From: Gammaproteobacteria bacterium
GTDB taxonomy: Bacteria > Pseudomonadota > Gammaproteobacteria > Pseudomonadales > Pseudohongiellaceae
Reading direction: 5' to 3'
DNA: 56,226 nt
NCBI GenBank assembly: GCA_019654215.1
Contig: BPDI01000017.1
Span: 1-56,226, forward strand
Numbering within the stretch: position 1 is the stretch's first letter; each line of letters begins with the position of its first letter. Position numbers and translations under genes: made by a program. This document shows positions 1 through 9,509 of this stretch, piece by piece. The notes below the pieces were generated by a model. The model did not search any database, was not told the origin of the DNA, and saw nothing but the letters and a program-made list of their open reading frames with translations.

Positions 1-650
1 AAAGCCAATAAAGCTGCTACCAACATCGCCTAAAAATATTTTGCCGGTGGCCAATTCCATACGAGGAATCCAGCTCCTGCGGATAGCAATACCGCTGACA
101 AGTGGCTTGCTACCGGATCACTGCTATTTATAACGATGAATAATGACATTACGTTTACAAAAAGCAGCTCTGTTGTAGCAATTCCGTCAATACCGTCCAT
201 GAAATTGTAAAGATTAAGCAGCCATATCAAGGCCAAAATGCCCATAATTGAGAGCAATAAGGGGTTCGTTAATAGGAAAAAGCCAAAATCGATCGGTGCC
301 ACCCCTCCTAACCAATACACAACCCATATAGCAGCCAATAATTGCACAGTTATGCGCCATCGTAGCCTCAAAGTGAACAAATCATCAAGAATGCCTAATA
401 ACGCAATGACAAAAGCGGCTGTTAGAGCTAGAAATTCTTCAGTGGGGATAATTCCTTCGAGAAAGAAATATAGAGCTGAAATTGCGAATAAGAGACTGAT
501 GCTTACACCGCCACCCCGGGGAATAGGCCTCGAATGGCACTGCGAGCGATGGGTGCTCGAGCAATGAAGTCGAATTGCTTGATTCTTAATTATCCAGGTG
601 AGCAGCAGAGCCGCCAGGAATACACCACCATAGAGCGGTAGCAACGACAT
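1..650 (-). CDS. WecA/WbpL-type polyprenyl-phosphate sugar-1-phosphate transferase, partial
   Basis: Glycosyltransferase family 4 (MraY/WecA superfamily). Such enzymes move a HexNAc-1-phosphate from a UDP-sugar to undecaprenyl phosphate at the inner membrane, starting O-antigen or other glycan synthesis. Visible: several hydrophobic membrane segments, 'PIPRGGG' near residue 45, 'GILDDL' near 86 (acidic metal/substrate motif) and 'NLYNFMDGIDG' near 146. The reading frame stops after 'PPAK', but one extra A in the A-run near base 40 restores 'IFLGDVGSSFIGF', the next family motif, so the stop is probably an indel error. The gene then runs off the window. The stretch between the first helix and 'PIPRGGG' also fits the family poorly, which hints at a compensated pair of indels. 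The Pseudomonas wbpL gene sits at a comparable place, on the ihfB side of its O-antigen locus. The donor sugar cannot be told. Confidence 0.85.
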
Positions 651-710
651 GTATCCACACCTCAGCCTTAGAACAGAGTTACTATTATATAGAAATGGTT
701 TGGTTTTTTA

Positions 711-750
711 CCAAAAAAATCGGGTACTTTCATAAAGAAATGAAAGTACC
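711..750 (-). terminator. Rho-independent terminator after comEA
   Basis: Perfect 10-bp inverted repeat (723-732 with 741-750, 8-base loop). On the minus strand it is followed by a T-rich tract, with seven T in a row. It lies about 20 bases past the comEA stop and would end the pyrF-comEA transcript before the glycosyltransferase gene. Confidence 0.75.
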
Positions 751-771
751 TTATTCAAAAATACTAGTGCG

Positions 772-1023
772 CTACGATGACAATCCTATGATCTTTCCTA
801 TTGCTGGCATACCAATTCCGCGAATATCAGTAAGTTCTTCAATAGATTGGAAGCTGCCAAGCATTTCAAAGACAACAATTTCTCCAACCTTAACTAACCC
901 AATTCCATCTAAAACATTGGCAATTGTTTCAGCATCGGTACTATTAGTATTCCAATTGCGGAATTTCCTGAGTTGTTAATTGAGAAACTTCGGCCGCGAG
1001 AGCAACAACGGTAGCCTTCTCAT
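772..1023 (-). CDS. comEA: ComEA-like helix-hairpin-helix DNA-binding protein (frameshifted)
   Basis: Small secreted HhH protein of the ComEA family, which binds double-stranded DNA in the periplasm during natural transformation or DNA uptake. Read in pieces: a hydrophobic N-terminus 'ATVVALAAEVS', then 'NTNSTDAETIANVLDGIGL' (first HhH half) and 'IEELTDIRGIGMPAIGKI' (second half), ending 'GLSS' and a stop at 772-774. The ATG at 1021-1023 has 'AAGGA' about nine bases upstream. At least two one-base shifts interrupt the frame, one right after the start and one before 'NTNS', so the annotated span is conceptual. With the shifts repaired the product is about 84 residues, normal for short ComEA proteins. 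It follows pyrF by about 75 bases. Competence is not implied by this gene alone. Confidence 0.7.
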
Positions 1024-1096
1024 AGTAATGTCCTTATCGCGTATGAGATTAACGGGGCCACTCGCCATTTCTTGAAGAAACAGTCTGGTAGAGAAA

Positions 1097-1797
1097 TTAG
1101 CTAACATTAGCCACGGCGGAATTAAATTCCGCCAGAGCATCATCGGGAAAATCCGCCCCGGTTATAGGCCTTCCTATTACCAAAAAGTTACTGCCATTTT
1201 GAATTGCTTCCGCTGGACCCATTATCCGTTTTTGATCTCCGCTGACATCTTCTGGCCGTCTAATGCCTGGAGTAACTAGCACAAAGTTATCGGGAAGCTG
1301 GACTCTTAAAAGCTTGGTTTCCGCCGCCGAGCAAACCACACCATCAAGGCCCGATTCTTGAGCAAGAAATGCCAATTTACTAACTTGTTCTTCTGGTTGA
1401 GAAGACACGCCTACCTCTTTCAAATCTTCCTTCACTAAACTTGTCAGAACTGTGACTCCAATAAAAAGCGGTCGATCTGTTCCAAAATGATCCAATGCTT
1501 GCCGGGCACCTTCTAACATCGCTCTACCGCCTGAAGCATGAACATTTAGCATCCAAAACCCAGATTGGCAGCAACTGATACCGCGCGAGCAACTGTATTA
1601 GGTATGTCATGAAATTTGAGATCTAGAAATACATCAAACTTTCGATTTACTATATCTTTTACTAGCTGCGGGCCAGCAGCGGTAAAAAGTTCTTTACCTA
1701 CTTTTACTCTACACAAGGTGGGATCGAGTCTGTCCAGAAATTGAAGGGTTTGATCTCCAGATTCGAAATCTAGCGCGATGATTATATTTTTGTTCAC
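1097..1797 (-). CDS. pyrF: Orotidine 5'-phosphate decarboxylase (one frameshift)
   Basis: Cytosolic TIM-barrel enzyme converting OMP to UMP, the last step of de novo pyrimidine synthesis. Visible: '[10 protein letters not shown]' at the N-terminus, the active-site block '[15 protein letters not shown]' (Asp-Lys-Asp tetrad), 'VHASGG', and C-terminal 'TPGIR' and 'GRPIT'. The frame breaks near base 1550 between 'AANLG' and 'MLNVHASGG', where the family reads continuously; a one-base indel explains it. I start at the GTG at 1795-1797, because it places the conserved 'NIIIALDF' close to the N-terminus and has 'TGGAG' upstream; an upstream TTG at 1842 would add unconserved residues. Repaired length is about 233 residues, as usual. 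The gene lies just downstream of lapB, the common gammaproteobacterial order lapA-lapB-pyrF. Confidence 0.9.
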
Positions 1798-1843
1798 TTT
1801 AGGTGAACTCCAGGGAGAGCACGTTATCCGGGTTTTAACCAAA

Positions 1844-3025
1844 TCAGGCGCTTTCCCCTTCTAAAATCGGTTTTATCCTGTCCCATTTTTGGCAGCTGGG
1901 GCATAACCAATACAAAGATTTGACTCATAACCACAATGGTTACACTGGTAAGCTGGATTCTTGCGGACCAGCCTGTCCACCATTTGTTGCAATAAACTCA
2001 AGTTGCTACTCACAACAGAGTCTGCGCGGGGGATCTGTAACTTCAATAGCTCAACTAGTCCAGCAAGAGATGGTTTTCGCGTTAAATAATCATTAAGAAA
2101 CTCAATGGCAGCTTCATCGCCAGCTCGATTCTTAACTAAGTCGGAAAGTGCCAAGACAACGCTGACATCTGGCTCATCAGGCAAGGTATTGGTAAGAAGC
2201 TTTTCGTACTCGGGCATATTGTGAATTTGTTCATAACACTCTGCTAAGGGGCCAAGCACCTGACTGGTAAATTCAGGATTATTGGGGCGTATCCGAACTA
2301 GCTCTTTGATTGCAGATTTAAAATTTCCCAAGCGCTGTTCAATACGAGCCAGAATAACGATGCCCGAACATTTTTCGATCGAAAGCAAATGCTCGCTTAA
2401 TTTCATCTTTCGCATTCGAATTTTGGCGCTAATTAAGTTTTGCTCTGCTAACTCACAGCAATAATGAGCAGCGGCAGCTCTAATCTCGATATCCCGTTTA
2501 TGGTTATTATTGGGTTTAAAAACTGGGTGGAACATCAATTGCTTTTCCCCATTTCCCTTTTTCCCCCTGATAAATCGTAATGAGATGTCGCAACGCTTCC
2601 CATTTGCATTTGAGCCTTCGGAAAGAATTTCTTTTAATATCTTTCCGCTCGGTCCAATAGGCCGGCAGAAATGTAGTCGATGAAAGTTGTAAGCGAGTTG
2701 AATCGGTAAAGTTATCCAACCCTGGGGGTGCCAATAATGCTTGGTGTACCTTTATAGCTTTATCTACTTTTCCCCTTCTGCGCAACAGGGCCCGAGGGCC
2801 AAATGAGTTTCTACGGTATCATTATTTGTCTCAAGTGCCTTAATAAAAGTATCGATCGCTTCGTCCGGTTCATCATTTAATAAATAGTTCAGTCCTACAA
2901 AATATCGGCAAACATATCATTAGTGGCACGATCTTTAGCAAAAGATCTTGGCGCGGATAAGCGCCCAAGAACCCATCCCGCCATTACGGCATTAGCAATA
3001 GAAAATAGATCCAAAAGCTTTCCAC
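1844..3025 (-). CDS. lapB: LPS assembly protein B, TPR and rubredoxin-like domains (frameshifted)
   Basis: LapB (YciM) is an inner-membrane-anchored TPR protein that brings LpxC to FtsH for degradation and so limits LPS synthesis. Reading across frames gives the N-terminal anchor '[17 protein letters not shown]', then '[15 protein letters not shown]', '[17 protein letters not shown]', further TPR helices, and a C-terminal rubredoxin-type metal knuckle: '[10 protein letters not shown]' then '[11 protein letters not shown]'. The apparent early stop ('AAKNGTG') is in the wrong frame; the shifted frame restores the second Cys pair and ends at 1844-1846. At least four one-base shifts are needed. 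The GTG start at 3023-3025 lies a few bases past the lapA stop. Repaired length is about 390 residues, as in E. coli. Upstream neighbour is lapA, downstream pyrF. Confidence 0.85.
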
Positions 3026-3030
3026 GTTTA

Positions 3031-3335
3031 TTAAAAATCCTTTAAGCTCATCGCTCTTAGCTGCGAAATTCTTCCCCTCCCTCACCCAAATTTGTTTTCT
3101 TAACCGTCTAATTTCAGATTTCGATTTTAGATTTTTGAATATTCCCAATCCAAGCAGGAGGCCAATTTTCCCCCGCTTCAAATGATCCAATAATCCATGC
3201 TGAAACTGGCTGTGGCGGAAGCTCCCAAGCACCAATCGAGATTTCCACAAGGGTGGTTTAAATATGAGAAAGTAATACTGGCTGTAAAAACCAATATCAA
3301 AAATAAAGCTGAAAGCAGATTGAAATCTTGCGCAT
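3031..3335 (-). CDS. lapA: LapA-family inner-membrane protein (frameshifted)
   Basis: Short two-helix membrane protein (DUF1049) paired with LapB in LPS control. Assembled from shifted frames: a first helix 'FLILVFTASITFSYLN', a short loop with 'EISIGAW'-like content that is scrambled here, a second segment ending 'LLLGLGIFKNLKSKSEIRRL', and a basic/acidic coiled tail. The ATG at 3333-3335 and stop at 3031-3033 give about 101 residues, the family's normal size. Three or more indels disrupt the frame, in line with neighbouring genes. lapB starts within ten bases downstream, so the two are probably translated from one message. A terminator (3381-3415) separates lapA from ihfB upstream, so its promoter should lie near 3340-3380; I see no convincing hexamers there. 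Confidence 0.75.
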
Positions 3336-3380
3336 CTCTAGACTTCCTGCCCTGGCATTTGATTCGATCAGATATTTACT

Positions 3381-3415
3381 CTAAAGAAAAACGGCATAAC
3401 CCAAAGGCTATGCCG
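3381..3415 (-). terminator. Rho-independent terminator after ihfB
   Basis: Stem of at least 7 bp (3392-3398 with 3409-3415, ten-base loop), followed on the minus strand by five T and a T-rich tail. It sits 27 bases past the ihfB stop and insulates lapAB-pyrF from the rpsA-ihfB message. Confidence 0.75.
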
Positions 3416-3441
3416 CTTATTATCAATTTCCTGAAAAAAAA

Positions 3442-3742
3442 TTACAGTAATTGTTGCTCGGGCCCAAAATGCTATTGTTAACACGATCTCTCAATTCTTT
3501 TCCTGGTTTGAAGTGGGCACATATTTACCACTCAGAATGACTGGTGTCCCGTCTTCGGATTACGACCATCCTTGGTACCCGATAGTGAGAGAAAAGCTAC
3601 CAAATCCTCTTATTTCGATTCTGTCCCCCTCAGATAACACCTGGACATACACTCCAAATCCCCTTGACCGCTAACTCAACATCTTTCGATGACAACTGGC
3701 TTTGCTTCCCGCTATGCGGTCGATAAGTTCAGACTTCGTCAT
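3442..3742 (-). CDS. ihfB: Integration host factor beta subunit (frameshifted)
   Basis: IHF-beta pairs with IHF-alpha to bend DNA at specific sites in recombination, replication and transcription. The start 'MTKSELIDRIAG' is exact for the family, followed by 'QLSSKDVELAVKGI', the arm region 'GRNPKTG' and, in another frame, 'GKYVP' and 'KELRDRVN'. The ATG is at 3740-3742. The apparent readthrough past 'RVNNSILGP' is fixed by one base, giving 'PEQQLL' and a stop at 3442-3444, about 100 residues in all. Four or so one-base shifts are needed. It lies downstream of rpsA by about 110 bases, the standard rpsA-ihfB pair. Confidence 0.88.
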
Positions 3743-3854
3743 AGTTTTCCCCTGTACTCTAACTTTCACTTGAACTTTAAATCTGGTCAGAAGCCCCAAA
3801 ACCCAAAAGTTTCTAACTGACACCTCCAAGTTCAAAGCCTACAATATCAGATAG

Positions 3855-5526
3855 TTAGGCCCTCAGCAAACCTTTGTCCATTTCTGCCTTAATTAAATCA
3901 CCGATAGTTCCGGTGATACATCGCTGGCGTCCTGATTCTTATGTTCTTTTACCGAAACTTTTTCGTCATCAATCTCGATCGCCTTAACCGATAAACTAAT
4001 TCCCGATTTTGCGATCGAACTAACGATCTTAACTTCGATCTCTTCGCCTTCTTTAACACATTGCGGCATCTTCGATTTTATCTCTGCTAATTTCAGAAGC
4101 CCGAAGATTCCTTCAATACCTTCTTGCAATATCACTGTAGCGGACTTGGCTTCCAGAGTACTAATGTTCCTTCACTATACTGCCTTTTTAAAACTCAGAC
4201 ACATATCCATAAAAGGATCACCGTCCAACTGCTTTACTCCTAGTGATATACGTTCTCTTTCCGGATCAATCGACAAGATGATAGTTTTAATCTCATCACC
4301 TTTCTTTAATTGCGCACTGCTCTTCACCTGGCTCATCCCAGGGGATATCAGACAGATGCACTAGCCATCGATGCTGCCGTCTAACCAATGAAGATTCCAA
4401 AAACGGTAATAGATTTAATGTTCCCCGAAATCTCGTCACCCTTCTTAAAGTTTTCAGCAAAACCATCCCAAGGATTTTGGTAGCATGCTTAATACCGAGA
4501 GAAATACGGCGACGTTCTTCGTCAATGTCCAATACCATAACGTCGATTTCATCTCCAAGCTGAACAACTTTGAGGGTGGACATTTTTATTAGTCCAATCC
4601 ATTTCAGATACGTGCACCAAACCCTCAACACCTTCTTCTAACTCGGCAAAACAGCCATAATCCGTGAGGTTTGTTACAACGGCTTTAACCTGTTTTTCTG
4701 AGGATAACGTTCCTTGATCGCCTGCCATGGATCTTCACCAAGTTGCTTAAGCCGAGAGAAACGCGATTGCGCTCCCGATCGTACTTAAGCACCTTTACGT
4801 CAATTTCATCACCAACATTGACTATCTCATTCGGGTGCTTGATTCGTTTCCATGACATTCAGTTATGTGAGAAGACCATCGACTCCACCCAGATCAACAA
4901 ATGCTCCGTAATCCGTAAGGTTTTTAACAACACCTTTAACCGACATTCCTTCTTCTAATTTTTCTAGTAATGCATCTCGTCTTCAGTCTGACTGATTCAA
5001 GACAGCACGCCGAGAAACAACTACATTATTGCGCTTACGATCGAGCTTGATTAATCGAAATTCCAGTTGCTGTCCTTCTAAATGCAATGTATCTCGCACC
5101 GGACGAACATCTACTAGCGAACCAGGAGAAAAGCTCGGATATTGTTTAGGTCAACCGTGAATCCACCTTTGACCTTGCCGTTGATAACCCCGGTTACGAT
5201 ATCTTCTTTTCGTAAGCCGCTTCTAACTCCATCCAAGATTCTGCTCGCTTAGCTTTTTCTCGAGATAGCCGGGGTTTTACCAAATCCGTCTTCAACGGGT
5301 TTTCCCGCGCGACCTTAACCTCATCTCCCACTTCCAAGGAAAGGTTGCCTTGTTCATCGAGAAAATTTTGTGCGGGGAATTACACCTTCGGATTTGAGGC
5401 CGGCGTGGACTGTGACCCAATCAGTATCTATGTCTATTATGGTGCCAGTTACTATGGCGCCTGGGGTCATATCTATTTCGCTTAAGCTCTGCCCCAAAAA
5501 AGATCTGCCCAAAAATTTTTAGTCAT
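3855..5526 (-). CDS. rpsA: 30S ribosomal protein S1 (heavily frameshifted)
   Basis: S1 is the six-S1-domain protein that brings mRNA to the 30S subunit. Fragments of all parts can be read: '[17 protein letters not shown]' (domain 1), '[16 protein letters not shown]' (end of domain 2), several '[15 protein letters not shown]'-type repeats in different frames, '[24 protein letters not shown]' (domain 5) and a C-terminus '[18 protein letters not shown]' ending at 3855-3857. Start ATG 5524-5526. Span 1672 bases, about 557 codons, the size of E. coli S1. Ten or so one-base shifts are needed, impossible for an essential gene, so these are read errors. It is flanked by cmk upstream and ihfB downstream, as in most gammaproteobacteria. 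A perfect hairpin lies in its leader (separate entry). Confidence 0.9.
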
Positions 5527-5548
5527 AATAAATCCAATAATTACATTT

Positions 5549-5579
5549 GTTGCATAATTAAATTAATGCATTATGCAAC
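5549..5579 (-). promoter_or_regulatory. Hairpin in rpsA 5' leader, possible S1 autoregulatory site
   Basis: Perfect 10-bp inverted repeat (5549-5558 with 5570-5579, 11-base AT-rich loop), ending 23 bases before the rpsA ATG. In E. coli, S1 represses its own translation through a structured leader made of several hairpins with an AT-rich start region. Position and form fit that mechanism, but only one hairpin is clear here. Confidence 0.5.
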
Positions 5580-5653
5580 TAACCGCAATCCAGTTTTTGC
5601 GGACCAGTTAATAAAAAACTGCAGTACACCGATTCTGGTGATGCGCACTTCAG

Positions 5654-6344
5654 TCACATTTCTTCTGGAGGTCTACTAGCTGTTTTTTGCCGCAAAAAGT
5701 TCAAGGATCTGCTCCACAACCTGTTCGATGGTCAGATCAGTCGAATCTAAAATCACAGCATCTTCAGCGGGGTTAGCGGTGAAACTGGACGTTCAGTGTC
5801 TCGTTTATCCCGCTCTTTCAGGTCTCGCAAAAGGTCGGGCAGATTAGCATCAATACCCTTATCAATCAACTGCTTATACCGCCTTTGAGCCCTTTCAGAG
5901 ACAATCGCTGTGAGGAAAATTTTGAGGGTGCATCGGGAAAAACCACCGTCCCCATGTCACGTCCATCAGCGACTAAACCGGGCGCTTTCGGAATTGTAAT
6001 TGGCGCTCATGAAGTGCTTCACGTGCTTCTGGAATTGAGCCGACTAGGGATGCTAGATCGCTACCGAGATCCGTCCTGATTTCTTTGGAGACATTTTCTC
6101 CATTAAGTAAAATTGTTCCCGGTCCGTCACTGCAGAATTCTTTTTCCCAAAGTCCGCGCTAAATGCGAAACCCTGGCGTGGTTCTCCAATTTTAGATTAG
6201 CTTTGTGTGCAGCAATTCCCAATATTGGGTACAAAGCGCCGCTATCCAAAAACACGAACCCAGCCTGTTCGCCACCATTTCCGCAATAGTCCCTTTACCG
6301 GAACCCGAGGGTCCATCAATAGCGATTACAGGTATATCATTCAT
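5654..6344 (-). CDS. cmk: Cytidylate kinase (frameshifted)
   Basis: CMP/dCMP kinase of the P-loop NMP kinase fold, making CDP and dCDP. Start '[19 protein letters not shown]' is exact for the family (P-loop GPSGSGKGT at residues 10-18). Later blocks in other frames: 'FLDSGALYR', '[20 protein letters not shown]', '[10 protein letters not shown]', and '[22 protein letters not shown]' near the C-terminus, ending at 5654-5656. The 691-base span is about 230 codons, as usual. Five or more one-base shifts. The start overlaps the tyrA-aroA stop by 8 bases, so the two are likely translationally coupled. Confidence 0.9.
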
Positions 6345-8598
6345 CTTCAGTATTCACCTGCTCGCTGAGATTAATTCCCACCTGGTTCGCTAAACCAACA
6401 AATCCAGGAAAAGAGGTCGCCACATTGTTGCAATTCTGTATTTCAATTGTCGAGCAGAACGCAATGCAGCAATGGGAAAAAGCCATGGCTATGCGGTGGT
6501 CACCTAAACTATTAACGCGCCCCCCAAGGATATCGCCTCCTTCGATTCGAATGCCATCTGGAAAAATCTCAATTTCGATCCCCAATGATTTCAATCCACT
6601 TGCCATTGCTTCAAGGCGATCGCTTTCCTTCACCCGCAATTCTTCCGCCCCGCGAAGTTCAGTGGTCCCTTCAGCACAGGCAGCAGCGATAAAAAATATC
6701 GGAAATTCATCAATAGCTAAAGGGATTTGATCAGCTGGGACTGTGATGCCTCTTAATTCGCTATAGGAAACTTTAAGGTCGGCAACCGGCTCCCCACCAT
6801 TACTGTTTCGTTAGTGAATCAATGCTTGCTCCCATTTCCCGCAGCAAATTAATAATACCTATTCGTGTTGGATTAATTCCCACGTGACGTATGGTCAATC
6901 TCGCGCCTGGACAAATACTGGCTGCTACGAGAAAAAAAGCTGCGGAGGAAATGTCCGCCGGACATCGATAATTGTGCCCTTAAGAGTGCCCTCATTATTA
7001 ATTTTTGTTGTTCTGCTCGACTCCTCACGGATAAGTGAGTAACCAAATCCATGTAACATCCGTTCAGTATGATCGCGACAAGGTGCCGGTTCAGACACAG
7101 AGGTTTGGCCCTTAGCATAGAGCCCAGCAAGAAACATACAGGACTTAACCTGTCCACTGGCGATATTTATTGCATAATTAATACCGTTTAGCTGGCTGCC
7201 AGAAATTTTCAGTGGGGGTTTGCCTCCATCTGCAGTTTCAATCTTTGCACCCATAGTAGTTAATGGATCAACTACTCGCGCCATGGGTCTCTGGCTAAGT
7301 GATTCATCTCCGATTAGCTCTGAGCTAAAGTTTTGTCCCGCTAGTAGTCCAGCAAGTAAGCGCATCGCTGTGCCTGAGTTACCCATGTTTAATGGGACTC
7401 TTGGCGCTTTCAATCCATGCTTTCCTACACCGTAAATAGTTAATTTGCCGTTTTCAGGCCCGACTATCGTTACTCCCATTTCTCGAAAAGCTGCCAATGT
7501 ATTTAGTACATCTTCACCTTCCAAAAAACCAGAGACTTTAGTCACTCCGTCAGCTATTGCGCCAAGAATTATCGAGCGATGAGAAATTGATTTGTCCCCA
7601 GGCACACGTATCTCACCCGATACAGCCCCGCCAGGTTCTGCAACATAATTTAAGATTGCTTCAGTGCTAAGATTATTCACAGCTGCGCCAAAATATTTCC
7701 TCATAAATTCATCTCTGACTTCCTTGGCGTTAGAAAACTTATCCATCAGAAAGTCATGATTCTTATTCGTTATCTGTTCTCTAAACTGTTGAAGTCGATC
7801 GATATAGGTATCTAAAACGGTAACCGTGGCCTTTGTATTAGCTATGAAGACGTCTGACCACATTTTCGCGTTACTGGATGCGAGCCGGCTAAAATCCGCA
7901 AATCCTCCTGCAGCATATTTAAAAATATTTTCACTTTGCTGCTGATCAGCCAGTGTGTCGACCGCAGCATAGGCAAGCAAATGAGGAAGATGACTAGTCG
8001 CAGCGAGTATTTTATCGTGCTTATTAAATCCCATTCCTAATACCTGAGCGCCTAATAAACGCCATAATTCATTCACTTGGCTAATGGAGTCAATAGAGCA
8101 CTTTTCATGCGGAGTAAGGATTACGTTTCGATTTAAAAAAAGTTCAGCGTGGGATGCAGAGAATTTACTTTGTTCAGAGCCAGCGATTGGATGACCAGGA
8201 ACGAATCGTTCGCAAAATGAATCCTTTTGTTCCAGTACAGCATTCACGATCGGAGACTTTACACTGGCTACATCCGTGACAATGCAATTCTTACCAACAG
8301 CTTCTGCGATTTCGGGAATGAGCTCAATCGTTGTTAATGAAGGTAACGCTATTATCAAAATGTCAGAGCTTGGAGCTAACTCTTTCAGAGATCCCGATTT
8401 ATCGATCACCCTATCAGCTAACGCTTGATTAAGTTGTTGTTTTTCTATATCGCAGGCACTAACGAAAATTTCTTTATTTGCCTGTTTCAGTCCGCGCGCA
8501 ATGCTACCTCCAATCAGACCAAGGCCCAGGATTAGGATTCGTTTTGATACGATCTCTGACAACTCATTACCTATGAGAGCTATTTCAGCTCGATACAA
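6337..8598 (-). CDS. tyrA-aroA: Bifunctional prephenate dehydrogenase / EPSP synthase (TyrA-AroA fusion)
   Basis: One polypeptide carries a TyrA domain (prephenate to 4-hydroxyphenylpyruvate, NAD-dependent) and an AroA domain (shikimate-3-P plus PEP to EPSP). TyrA: Rossmann motif 'GLGLIGGS' at residues 25-32, 'PGHPIAGSE', 'ATSHLPHL'. AroA begins near residue 320 with 'GDKSISHRS', then 'NSGTAMRLL', 'SLSQRPM' and 'DHTERML'. The open frame ends after '[11 protein letters not shown]', but other frames continue '[16 protein letters not shown]', 'GASIDSL', then '[12 protein letters not shown]' and '[11 protein letters not shown]' to 6337. Two or three one-base indels around 6640-6950 account for this. 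The same fusion is known in Pseudomonas and Acinetobacter. The start at 8598 overlaps pheA by 14 bases; the next plausible start is further in, before 'KRILILG'. Coupled to cmk downstream. Confidence 0.92.
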
Positions 8599-9415
8599 AA
8601 ATTGGATATGAACCCAAAATCTTAATTTCCGCAGTGCAGGCGACTAATTTCCGGAACAACTCAATAATTGTTTCGTCGTTCACATGACCTTCAAAATCGA
8701 TAAAAAATACATAGGCCCAAGCTTCATTTTTTGCCGGACGAGTTTCGATTTTTGTAAGACTGACTTGAAGGCTTTCAAATGGTTTGAGAATTCTGAAAAG
8801 TGCTCCTGGTCTGTTCTCCGTGTAAATAAGAACGCTGGTTTTATCATTACCACTCGATTCGGTAGAGTGATTAGCAAGCACTAGAAACCTTGTGCTATTG
8901 TGATGCTGATCTTGAATCTGTTCTTGCCGTATACTCAGGCCGTAAACTTTCGCTGCCAACGAACCTGCAATGGCAGCTATGCTATTATCGCCTAATACGA
9001 GTTTCGCAGCCTGCGCATTACTAGGACACTCTATTAGTTCAGCCTGTGGGAAGGATTGTTGAATCCAATTCCTGCATTGTGCTAGGGATTGTTTGTGTGA
9101 TGCTATCTTTTCAATCTCGTTTGTCTCCGCACCAGGCTTTGTTAACAAACAATGTTGGATTGGTAAAATGACTTCTCCTACTATTTGAACAGTGCTGTCT
9201 ATTAAACAATCTTGAGTATTGTTAACCGCCCCCTCTGTAGAATTCTCTACAGGTACCACGCCATAGTCCACTTCTTCACTTGCAACTATAGAAAAAACAT
9301 CATCGATACTATCGCAATCACGAAGGTCACAATCATTTCCGAACTGGTTAACTGCTGCCGCCTGAGAAAATGTCCCTTGCGGCCCCAGATAAGCTACTTT
9401 AACGCGTTCGTTCAA
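8585..9415 (-). CDS. pheA: Prephenate dehydratase without chorismate mutase domain
   Basis: Converts prephenate to phenylpyruvate for phenylalanine synthesis. 276 residues: PDT domain from 'VAYLGPQGTFSQAA' (residues 7-20) through 'VPVENSTEG' (55-63) to the catalytic 'STRF' (174-177), then an ACT regulatory domain from about 192 with 'PGALFRIL' (203-210) and 'KIETRP', where phenylalanine normally binds. In Pseudomonas and E. coli the protein carries about 90 N-terminal residues of chorismate mutase. Here only 94 bases separate the TTG start (9413-9415, preceded by AAGGAG at good spacing) from gyrA, and they do not encode that domain. serC and hisC, usually flanking pheA in Pseudomonas, are missing too. 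The frame is intact. Overlaps the tyrA-aroA start. Confidence 0.93.
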   Translation of the reverse strand: MNERVKVAYLGPQGTFSQAAAVNQFGNDCDLRDCDSIDDVFSIVASEEVDYGVVPVENSTEGAVNNTQDCLIDSTVQIVGEVILPIQHCLLTKPGAETNEIEKIASHKQSLAQCRNWIQQSFPQAELIECPSNAQAAKLVLGDNSIAAIAGSLAAKVYGLSIRQEQIQDQHHNSTRFLVLANHSTESSGNDKTSVLIYTENRPGALFRILKPFESLQVSLTKIETRPAKNEAWAYVFFIDFEGHVNDETIIELFRKLVACTAEIKILGSYPIFVSS

Positions 9416-9509
9416 GACTTGCTCCTTAGAGCATTAAAAGAATAAGGAAAGCTGTTTTCACACCGAATGAAGACGAATAAGAATATGTTTATTTAGATTC
9501 TGAACCAGT

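Noticed and set aside
3855..5526. rpsA as a true pseudogene
   Set aside because: S1 is essential in gammaproteobacteria and all domains are readable; ten one-base shifts fit sequencing error better than decay.
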